Shown: positions 55,017-64,000 of the stretch, one piece after another
How the letters are laid out: the number at the start of each line of letters is the position of its first letter
Position numbering within the stretch: the stretch's first letter is position 1
Source: Aphrocallistes beatrix
Lineage: Eukaryota > Porifera > Hexactinellida > Sceptrulophora > Aphrocallistidae
DNA: 64,000 bases
Assembly: GCA_963281255.1 (NCBI GenBank)
Contig: OY725492.1
Location: 2,093,696 to 2,157,695 of the forward strand
Reading direction: 5' to 3'
Made by a program: the position numbers and the translations under genes
The notes under the pieces: generated by a model
Seen by the model: only the letters and a program-made list of their open reading frames with translations
What the model was told of the DNA's origin: nothing
Database searches by the model: none

Positions 55017-56435
55017 TATCCTTACTATTAAAACTCGATTAATCTCTCTCTTTCTCTCTCTCTATATACTATATATAAAGCTGATTTCAGGCATGTGGAG
55101 TCTTTTGGCTATGGCTCCATTAAGTTCTGAGTTCAGAGCAAAATCAACTCATCATGGAATTATGACGTCATTGTCACATTTTTAATTTAAGCAACACAGT
55201 TATTCGAGCATAACTCAGTCATTATAGGAGATAGAAGGCTGAAATTTTAATAGAATCTGTATATTAACATACCTCACATATGATGCAACTATCTTTAAAA
55301 ATGATGACTCATCACTTTGTTATAACGTCATCATTACGCATCAAAATTTTAAATTGACAAATTTTGTGATTTCTCGAGTGATATAGATTTTAACACTAAG
55401 ATAGACATATGTAGAGATGTTATCTCCCTTATAGTAATTAAACAATGTGATCCCAGACGACCGAAGGGAGTCTGCGGCGGAAGCAAAGTGTCCACCAGCT
55501 GCGCAGCGCAAGCAAGCGAAGCGCGCTTGTATATTGATATCTCGAAAACTATTCATTATATGTGTAGCAGTTATATGGTGCATCTGTAGTATGACCTATA
55601 TGGTAAAACTATGTTGCTAGTAGTTATTCCGCCTAAACGCAACCTAGGAAGGGATGTCAATGATATTACCATATAATGGTGTAAAACCGCAAAACTAAAA
55701 AAACATAAATATTTCAAGTATGCCGATGGAATCCCCATAAACGACTTGCTATTCAACATTGCTATATTTAATACCAATATAATGAATAGTTTTCGAGATA
55801 TCAATATCAAGCGCGCTTCGCTTGCTTGCGCTGCGCGGCTGGTGGACACAAAGTGTCCACCGGAGGCTCCCTTCGGTCGCCTGGGGTCACATTGTTTAAA
55901 TATAAGGGAGATAACATCTCTACATATGTCTATCTTAGTGTTAAAATCTATATCACTCGAGAAATCAAAAATTTGTCAATTTAAAAATTTTTGATGCGTA
56001 ATGATGACGTTATAACAAAGTGATGAGTCATCATTTTTTAAAGATAGTTNNNNNNNNNNNNNNNNNNNNNNNNNNNNNNNNNNNNNNNNNNNNNNNNNNN
56101 NNNNNNNNNNNNNNNNNNNNNNNNNNNNNNNNNNNNNNNNNNNNNNNNNNNNNNNNNNNNNNNNNNNNNNNNNNNNNNNNNNNNNNNNNNNNNNNNNNNN
56201 NNNNNNNNNNNNNNNNNNNNNNNNNNNNNNNNNNNNNNNNNNNNNNNNNATGATAAAAATTGATAATTTTTGTGTTTTTTCGCGTGATATCGATTTAAAT
56301 CTAAGATGGACATATTTAGAGATGATATCTCCCTTATAATTAACCAATGTCACCTCCAGGCGACCGAAGGGAGCCTCCGGTGGACACGAAGTGTCTGCCA
56401 GCCGCGCATCGCAAGCAAGCGAAGCGCGCTTGTTG
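55017..56435. repeat. Family A inverted cluster with assembly gap
   Basis: A minus copy with head (55017-55535, hairpin head 55448-55532) and a plus copy (from 55806) face away from each other across a palindromic spacer centred near 55670. The plus copy runs into 200 Ns (56050-56249), and a minus copy with head ends at 56435. The GGTGGACACAAAGTGTCCACC hairpin at 55841-55861 is a paired variant of the usual GGCGG...CCGCC stem. Confidence 0.75.
56050..56249. other. Assembly gap (200 N)
   Basis: Exactly 200 ambiguous bases within a family A inverted pair. The round number suggests a gap of set length; the palindromic flanks explain why assembly failed. Confidence 0.95.
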
Positions 56436-57810
56436 ATAATATAGTTGATTGTCTATCTCAATCTTAAATACTGTTTTAACTATTTTTCGTGCTCTGATTT
56501 GAGTGTGATGACGTCAAAAAGAATAAATGAGAAGTGATCTGACCAGGTCAAACGATTAGTTTGGGCCTAGCTATCATAAATTGATGATATATTAGTTGTC
56601 TATATATCGATTATAAATAATAATATTTATATATTTAAAATTTAGGTCCCACTCTATTGTCGTAGGGTAAGTAGTGGATTTTTACATAACTCATGGGACT
56701 TAACCCGGGGGGCGTGTCTGGAATTATCAGTATAGTGGAATACGCTCCAAAACAAAATATTTAGCGACTAAATTTAGGTTCCAAATATCCCCAAATGCTA
56801 TCTCATAGTTCCGGGTTAACTAGGCATTAGTTTCAGTTCAATCTTTGGACCGAAAATGCATTCAAATTAGATTGGGACCGCGTCTTTTGAAATATACTCA
56901 TTTTAGACTTCACACCGATATGACTAATTTCACACCAATCGGCCATAAAATGACAGATCTATGCAGGTTGGAAGTGTTTTGGGGAGTTTCGAAATTTCTT
57001 GAAACACTAAATGAGAGTCCAACATTTCGATTTGGTGACGTTATAATTTCAAACTGGCTCGGTAAAACAATTTGAACTTGCACATATTCAATAACTAGTT
57101 AGGAGCTTGCATTTCACCAACTTTAAGGGAAATTGGTTGATGTTGGGCAAATGACTGGATGAATTGACCTGGAATTCCCCAACTGTAGATTCATGCTGTC
57201 TGTGGATTTGGAAACCGTAACAAACTCTGTGTTACAACCGATGACTCTTAGTCCTGGGGAAAACCTTGGGTGCTTATGGAACCTTCTGAGACACTTTTCA
57301 GCTGACTCATCTTCCCGACTTTCGCATCTACCAATGCTATCTGTATAGCTGTTGATTGGTAAAGTTGTAAAAGTATCGATTATTAACGCAAACTCAAGAC
57401 AATTCGGAGACATTCAATTTTATAGAAACTAAATATTCATACCCATCTAATCTACCATAAAGAACATTGCAACAAGATACTTATTGTATGTGTTCGTTAT
57501 AGCTCACGTTATAAAAAGTAAATACAACATAAGTATATTCGCTGTTTAAATAATGGATAAAACTAATGTTTGTACTCACGTATAGTTTGCAGTAAATGTG
57601 AGAAAAATAATTGAAATACAGGTGCATTCAATTCAATAAATAATAATCACTGTACATATTTCAATTAATGTGAAAAGATATTATCGAGTTACCAGTGCAA
57701 ATATATAGAACCATTTCTCTACTTTCCAACAAAACTTGGACTGTGTTGATCACTCGATTATTTCTCAGTTATTGATTATTTCAAACCTACATTTTGGCAT
57801 TGTATTTTTC
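56436..57810. other. Unassigned region; a weak minus-strand ORF at 57123-57413
   Basis: The 96-codon minus ORF (MSPNCLEFALIID..., with RCESREDESAEKCLRRFHKH) has mixed composition more protein-like than its surroundings, but no family is recognised and no splice context supports it. The plus ORF at 56845-57075 overlaps a comparable open frame on the other strand and is not convincing. One GATGACGTCAAAA is near 56507. Confidence 0.25.
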
Positions 57811-58056
57811 ATGGCTTCCCGTCCAAATTTTCCGAAATTGAAGAACGGACGCATATCAAATTTTGCACAATACTGGAGATCCCTCCAAAGTCTATTCACA
57901 AAGAGTTGGTAACAATATGTGGAGATGACGCAATCATATTCAGTGGTCAGAAGGTGGATAAAAATGTTTAGCGAAGGTAGAACCTCTGTCGAAGCTGCCG
58001 GTCGTCCCAGTGCGAGAAAATCAGCGACAAACCAGGGTAAATTGGCTGAGGCATAG
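57811..58056 (+). pseudogene. mariner-type transposase N-terminal domain, frameshifted
   Basis: One frame reads EERTHIKFCTILEIPPKSIH and GDDAIIFSG, and the next frame continues RWIKMFSEGRTSVEAAGRPS. Together these match the N-terminal helix-turn-helix (HTH_48) of mariner transposases, which typically read IKFC.KLGK.A.E...ML...G..A followed by WFKRFKEGRTSVEDD.R.GRP. The rest of the protein is missing, and a stop follows at 58054-58056 in the second frame. Confidence 0.65.
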
Positions 58057-58243
58057 CATACTATATATACTGTGTGTTAAGAAATAGTTGTAAGAAAATT
58101 GTGTCTGAAAATCTGTTAAAATGGTTTCTTCTCAAACATCTGAATGTTTAGGAGCAAATACATATGCCAAACACTATTAACTTACATATACTATACCAGC
58201 CTTTAGTTTAATATATTTCTAATTAAATTCAGTATTCTTACTA

Positions 58244-58550
58244 CAGTACACCCTCGAGAGTCCGAACCTCGCCAATCCGAACCTTCGCTAATCCGAACAA
58301 TTAATTCTTAAAATCCGAACACACAAAATATATTATTATTCGCCTCAATGCTTTGAATAAAAATTTATAAATCTGTCAATAAGATTGAGAAACCTCGTTA
58401 AATAAGAAATAATAGCGAAATATATCATTAATATTCTAACAATACAAATTAATTAAAATTAATGCCCTATTGAATTAGTGTTATTTCACTAATCCGAACG
58501 AGTTTTTCGATCATTCGAACAGAGCTGTTTGGATTAGCGAGGGTGTACTG
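58244..58550. mobile_element. Tigger/pogo-like MITE, 307 bp
   Basis: CAGTACACCCTCGAGAGTCC at the left and GGATTAGCGAGGGTGTACTG at the right are inverted ends, flanked by TA. Inner phrases AATCCGAAC recur. No ORF. Confidence 0.85.
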
Positions 58551-58655
58551 TATGACATTTTCTAAAATCTAAAAATTGTCCTTTTAAAGCTTGAATACTG
58601 GTAAAAGCAATACTAGTTTTTTGCCGCTCAAAAGAAGAATTTCGCTTTTTCTATA

Positions 58656-59165
58656 TAACAAGCGCGCTTCGTTTGCTTGCGCTGCGCGGCTGGCAGACAC
58701 TTTGTGTCCGCCGGAAGCACCCTTTGGGCGCCTGGGGTCACATTGATTAATAATAAGGGAAATAACATCTCTAAATACGTCTGTCCTACTATTATATTCG
58801 ATATCGCAAGAAAAGCACCAAGTTTATCAATTTTTAAATTTTTGATGAGTAATGATTAACAAAGTGATGAGTCATCATTTTTTAATGATAGGTGCATCAT
58901 ATATGAGGTACGTTAGTATACAGATTCTATTAAAATTTCAGCCTTCTATCTCCTATAATGGCTGAGTTATGCTCGAAAAACTGTGTTGCTTAACTTTTAA
59001 AAATGTAACAATGACGTCATAATTCCATGATGAATCGACATTTTCGCCTGAGCTCAGAACTTATAGAAGCCATAGCCAAAAGACTCACACATGCCAAAAA
59101 TCAGCTTTCTGAGCCTGGCAGTTTCTTCAATCAATTCGTTACAGATATATATATATATATATATA
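58656..59165 (+). repeat. Complete family A repeat
   Basis: Head CAAGCGCGCTTCGTTTGC from about 58659 with hairpins GACACTTTGTGTCCGCC and GCACCCTTTGGGCGCC, a body with GTGATGAGTCATCATTTT and ATGACGTCATAATTCCATG, the tail CAATCAATTCGTTACAGAT, and a (TA)n tract in which the next element is inserted. Confidence 0.8.
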
Positions 59166-59610
59166 CAGTCGAACCTGCTATAACGGCCACTCTATATAAC
59201 GGTTACCTGTCTATAGCGGTCACCAATGAACAGTCCCGTCCGAAATTCCATATTATTGAACCTGTGTATAGCGGTCACATGTTCAATGCGGCCAGCGGCC
59301 ACCCGTTTGTAGACCCTTATTGACCCTAAACTGTATATAACGGCCATCACCTGTCTATAACTGCCACTACCTATCTACAACGGCCATCACCTTTTTCACC
59401 TTTTTATGTGTTTATTACATGACCTGTTACGAACGATAAATAAATTTCATGTAATTACTTCAAGTAATGGATTTTTAAAAGCTTGATATTTATTGCACTA
59501 CGTTTATACCTTTTAGGGATTAAGACAATTACCTGTATATAACGATCACCTGTGTATAACGGCCAATTATGTCCAGTCCCTTGGGTGGCCGTTATATACA
59601 GGTTCCAATG
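59166..59610. mobile_element. Tigger-like MITE (TIR CAGTCGAACCTGCTATAACG)
   Basis: The ends CAGTCGAACCTGCTATAACG and CGTTATATACAGGTTCCAATG are inverted and flanked by TA. The interior repeats TATAACGGCCA and CACCTGTCTATAAC. The right TA abuts the tetranucleotide array. Confidence 0.8.
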
Positions 59611-60010
<400 letters not shown>

Positions 60011-60029
60011 TACATTAATCGAGTTTTAA

Positions 60030-60600
60030 TAGTAAGGATATATCGGGGATTTTGAAAGGGTCTTAAATCAAGCGAATGAACTATCTATCCTTCTCCTAGA
60101 GGTGATCAATGATTTTCGATCTATAGTATGGGCTGATTTCTGATCTTACTAAAATCACCTGCTCCTACTGGGAGCTCATTTTACATCAATGTAACATTTT
60201 TTCCTCTAATTTGGGAGTGGATAAGTTAAACACAACAAAATTCAATCATACTTTAGTATCTGCATATTTTCATACATATATTTAAGATACTAGGAATTGT
60301 AAACAAACATTATCACTTAAAGAATCAGTTTCAATCGTATATTCAGAATAGAAGAAACAATTTCTAAACACACTGTATAAGTATTCAATGGCTGAGGTAA
60401 ATATATTTAAAGAGTATTTCCTCCATTTTTTTATTGAAAACGTAGCAAACCAAAAATTTCAACGGGAGGTGAACACATATTTCTGACTACGGAATTGGAA
60501 TTGAGGAAGCTTCAAGTGCGATGGGTGCCACATTACTTAACTTTGCAGCAAAGCCCTCTAGAATCCAAATGGTAGAAGAAAAACTTATATACAAGTATAT
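60030..60600. other. No gene seen
   Basis: AT-rich unique DNA between the microsatellite and the next family A copy. No repeat family or exon recognised. Confidence 0.4.
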
Positions 60601-60604
60601 AAGA

Positions 60605-61110
60605 TATATTAGAAACATACGCACTGCGCTTGTGTACGCTGCGGGATGGCAGACACTTTATGTCCGCAGGAGGCGCACTTTGGTCGCCTAAACTCAAATT
60701 GGTTAATAACATGGTTGATAATTTCTCAAAATACGTCTGTCTTACTGTTATAAATGATATCACTCTTACCAATTTTTGATGACAGTAGCATTATATGTGA
60801 GATATATTAATATACAGACTCCATCAAAATTTCAGCATTCTATCACCTAAAATGGCTGAGTACTGGTCGAAATATCAATTATAAATAGGTGAGAATGACG
60901 TCATAATTTCATGATGAGTCGACATTTTTGTCTGAGGTTAGAATTTAGTCGAGCCATAGCCAATATACTCCCACATGGCAAAAATCAGCTTTCTGGCCTT
61001 CAATCATTTCGTCACTTATATATAGTATACAAGCGCGCTTCGCTTGCTTGCGGTGCGGGGCTTGCAGACACTGCGTGTCCGCAGAGTTACCCAGTGGAGC
61101 CTTGTGGATA
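60605..61110 (+). repeat. Family A repeat followed by a second head
   Basis: The first copy has a mutated head (GCACTGCGCTTGTGTACGC), the hairpin GCAGACACTTTATGTCCGC and a body with GAATGACGTCATAATTTC. Its tail (TCAATCATTTCGTCAC) and a short TA tract lead into a second head at about 61029 (CAAGCGCGCTTCGCTTGC), which breaks off at about 61105. Confidence 0.7.
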
Positions 61111-61745
61111 TTAGAGAAACAATACGTCGCTTTCTTGTTCTCTACTAAGTATACTGAATTGTCATATGTCAGTAGTTACTTTAATGAGATCAGAACTGCG
61201 GCAGAAAATTTAGGTTTGTAATAAATAGAATTTACTTCGTATTAAGTTCACTAATTCTGAATATAATAAAAAGTAAAAATAAAAAGTTCACATTATTAAA
61301 TATTATTATTTTTGAATAATCAATCAATTTCAGTCCATTTCGTTAACAACAATTAAAGTGTATTGTATGCTACGTTCAATCAATTCGATCATAAAATAAC
61401 TTTTAACAATCAAATTATAAACTCAATATAGCTGTATTCATCATTTATATGAAATAGAATGAGTGAATCCTACTATAAAAGTCTGATAGTTGATTGGTTC
61501 ACACATGAACCAATGAATTTTAATCATAAATAGTCGTTTTGATTGAATGAATAAGTCACAACTGTTTGATCCCCATGTATTTGCACTATAAAAGAATTTG
61601 AAATTCATTGGTCAGCACAATTTGTCACCTATCTCGGCGAGGTGTGAAGATTTCGCTTAGATCTTGGAAATTAATTGTAGACTCATTACTATTTACCTGT
61701 GCCAAATGTCATATTTCTAAAAACAAAAAAACCGATTGCGTTTTA
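61111..61745. other. No gene seen
   Basis: AT-rich DNA without a recognised repeat or exon. Confidence 0.4.
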
Positions 61746-61749
61746 ATAT

Positions 61750-62032
61750 ACTACAAGCACGCGCTTCGCTTGCTTGAGCAGGGCGGCTTGCGGATACTTT
61801 GTGTTCGACGGAGGCGCCCTGTGGGCGCCTGGGGTCACATTGATTAATTATAAGGGAGATAACATCTCTAAATATGTCTGTTTTAAAGTTAAATTCGATA
61901 TCACTCGAAAACAAAATTTGTCAATTATTTAAATTTTGAAGCGTAATGATGACGTCATAACAGAGTGATGAGTCATCATTTTTTTATGAATGGTTCATCA
62001 TATGTGAGATATATTAATATACACACTCTTCT
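61750..62032 (+). repeat. Family A repeat, truncated
   Basis: Head CAAGCACGCGCTTCGCTTGC, hairpin GGAGGCGCCCTGTGGGCGCC, body with GATGACGTCATAACAGAGTG and GATGAGTCATCATT. It ends abruptly at about 62030, where minus-strand coding-like sequence begins. Confidence 0.75.
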
Positions 62033-62033
62033 T

Positions 62034-62604
62034 TCAATTAAGATTCTCCTCTTGTTCAGCACAACCATTCCTACAAATACATATATTTTTTGAAACCTTT
62101 TCCTGTGTTATGTCCAGAGAAAATCCACATTGATTACATTTAATTCGATTTAATTTACCTTGTAAGTGATCAAAATCAGCAATAATAATAAATTCACTTC
62201 CTCCGACTGGTATCCACGAGACTTATCTATCAATAATTTGACATATTGATCGATCGTTGGCATTTCTACTTGGTTCATTTCAAATTCTGTTTCAGCAATC
62301 ATCTTGATTACATTGCACAATAAAAACGTCATTAATTAAGAAAATATCATCAGCAGGCTGATAGTGTAGCTCTAAAATTAACGTATCCATGCATATGGAA
62401 TATCCTTTTCAAATTGAACACAGACGTTTCTCAATTCCCATGTCATAATGCATCTCCGAGCGGCACTAAAAAAGGAATAAATCATTAACTGATCCTGCCC
62501 ATGTTGACATATCTGATTCATATTGGGAGTGATTCATCCTCTGATAGACATAGTGCTTTGTCGATGTCAAACGTCAAGAAACTAATAACCTCTTTCTCAG
62601 ACAT
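62034..62604 (-). pseudogene. Decayed or poorly resolved coding region, unknown protein
   Basis: Minus-strand pieces in different frames look like one protein: an ATG at 62602-62604 with SEKEVISFLTFDIDKALCLS, then TWELRNVCVQFEKDIPYAW, DTLILELHYQPADDIFLIND, EFEMNQVEMPTIDQYVKLLI and a C-terminal part SEFIIIADFDHLQGKLNRI with CNQCGF and CICRNGC, ending at TGA 62034-62036. Two CxxC-type pairs hint at a zinc-binding end. I do not recognise the family. Frames could be joined by short introns (a TTTTTTTAG acceptor lies near 62468), or the gene may be dead. Confidence 0.35.
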
Positions 62605-63386
62605 CTTTAGCGTTTTGGAAATTCATTCAGCACCCCTTTTGATGGAGTTGTTTTTATTCCATCTTCAAAATGAATTAAAAGTCAACTATATATTCTCTAA
62701 ATAAAAACAAGTTTAGATAAGTATACTAGTTATAGGTATTTAGATGACGACTTGCTAAAGTGTAGTTACCAGGCTTCACTAATTTATACATTCTAATCAC
62801 CGTTATGATTTATCCGATTTGATAAGATGGAACTCTTAGCATGCTTCAATAATTACAAAAGCAAATGTAAAGTACTATTACTTAACTATATGCAGCGCAT
62901 GAGCTACTTAGTTTTAAATAGTTCAAAACTCTAGCAATAATAGTCAAGAGAAGATGTTACAAGAGCGTTGACGATGGCTTGCATGCTTTGGTAGAGAGAT
63001 ACCTTTAGATTAGACGTATATTATATATGGAGTAGAGGCAAGTATAAGTAAAATTACGGAGCTGGGCAGACATCGATAGGTTGTTGCCGAAACAGGTACT
63101 CAAATTCTCTACTTCTTTGGATGGCGAGAGATGCTATCAATGTGGACTTTAGAGAGTTGTTGACATGCAATGCCAAGATGCCAAGGACCCCATATTTGAG
63201 TCATTGGTGAGCATCCTGTTAAGAAGCAAAAAGTACATTAGACAAACAGGATTCGATGGCAGTGAGAGCAGATTTCTCAGATGTAATATCATTGGTTTAA
63301 AAAGAAAGCTGAATGAGTATCATCGGAATAGAAGTGCATGTCGGGGGGGGATAAGACTGATATCAAAGAGCAGGTCGGTATAAAGA
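62605..63386. other. No clear gene; possible LINE 5' part at 62950-63386
   Basis: No family is recognised in 62605-62940. The less AT-rich stretch 62950-63386 precedes the LINE reading frame and may be older LINE sequence or unrelated DNA. Confidence 0.3.
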
Positions 63387-64000
63387 GTGAAGAGAAGAGG
63401 AGTTTGTGCAGCCAGGCTTATCTACAATGTCTCTCGTACCTTCTCGTCTTCTCCTCTTCTTATCAACCTCCACTGGCTGCATGTTAAACATCGCATCCTC
63501 TTCAAAATTATCCTCATAACTTATAAAGCCATTCATTCTCTTGCTCCGACAATATCATCTAGCTCATACAGGTTAAGTCATCCAATCGTACTCTACGATC
63601 ATCCAATTCCATCCTCCTTGAACATCCTACTATCAAATCTTCCAAAACTCTGGGTGATCGTGCATTCACTTTAGCTGCGCCTGTTGAGTGGAATCTTCTC
63701 CCTCCGAGCATTCGGAATGCCCCCTCACTTCTTCTTTTCAAAAACTCCTGAAAACTCATCTTTTCCGTATCGCGCACGACACAGTCACTTAAATTTATAC
63801 TCATTAAATTAATTTCAGTGCGTATACATACCTTACACGCATACATACACATACATACACACAAATACGTACATGCATAACATAAAACTACTTTTATTGA
63901 ATTGTACAGCGCACTTGAACATATTAATATGGAATCTGCGCTATTAAAATGCATATTATTACTATTATTATTATTATCATAAGGAGAGCGGCGTACATTA
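63387..64000 (+). mobile_element. LINE (non-LTR retrotransposon) 3' part with trinucleotide tail
   Basis: The frame reads AARLIYNVSRT, LLINLHWLHVKHRILFKIIL and TYKAIHSLAP, the conserved region after the reverse transcriptase in many animal LINEs (HWLP...RI.FK.L...YK...GLAP). In other frames the APVEWNLLPPSIRNAPS and FKNS segments follow, so the copy has frameshifts. A 3' UTR with ATACATACACATAC phrases and an ATT-rich tail from about 63950 ends it near the window edge. The copy at 15271-15614 shows the same end inverted. Confidence 0.75.

Overview
The window is animal (metazoan) nuclear DNA, AT-rich, very gene-poor and packed with nested transposable elements. Spliced exons with GT/AG borders, a peroxisomal protease with a C-terminal SKL, an OGDH gene, a RING E3 ligase, THAP domains, Ty3/gypsy, Tc1/mariner, hAT and LINE pieces all fit an invertebrate. 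I cannot name the species. No bacterial-style operon, rRNA, tRNA or CRISPR array was seen.

Host genes. (1) An apparently intact single-exon TYSND1-like peroxisomal serine protease (6025-7473, +), with an H/D/S triad and a C-terminal SKL. (2) Two minus-strand exons of 2-oxoglutarate dehydrogenase E1 (52168-52397 and the terminal exon 44025-44124), whose splice phases match across an 8-kb intron. (3) Inside that intron, on the same strand, three exons of a gene ending in a C3HC4 RING finger (48591-49135). The rest of the host coding signal is weak or broken (62034-62604, 57123-57413, 17777-17992).

Mobile DNA by region. 0-6 kb: dispersed 'family A' repeats with GC-rich hairpin heads and (TA)n tails, interrupted by Tc1/mariner-type palindromic MITEs and two hAT-type MITEs with exact 8-bp target duplications. 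8-13 kb: a TTAA-flanked element carrying a nested CCATAGC element, next to a decayed minus-strand protein that I read as a RAG1-like (Transib superfamily) transposase. 14-28 kb: a gypsy gag fragment, nested TTAA elements, a LINE 3' end, a foldback element and a decayed THAP domain. 28-36 kb: a palindromic element split by a gypsy retrotransposon with identical-looking 187-bp LTRs and an internal deletion, then a second gypsy fragment (zinc knuckles, protease, RT) lying inside a CCATAGC element. 37-43 kb: a broken Tc1 transposase and nested TTAA families. 44-54 kb: the OGDH/RING locus with CCATAGC elements in its intron. 54-64 kb: more family A copies, an assembly gap, Tigger-like MITEs, a mariner fragment, a 400-bp tetranucleotide array and a LINE 3' end.

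The most interesting signals are: a transposon family (termini CCATAGC) with four independent exact 5-bp target duplications, one copy carrying a THAP start and one carrying gypsy RT; the decayed RAG1-like transposase in the same window; and the family A repeats, which spread CRE (TGACGTCA) and AP-1 (TGAGTCA) sites together with a run of GC-rich hairpins.
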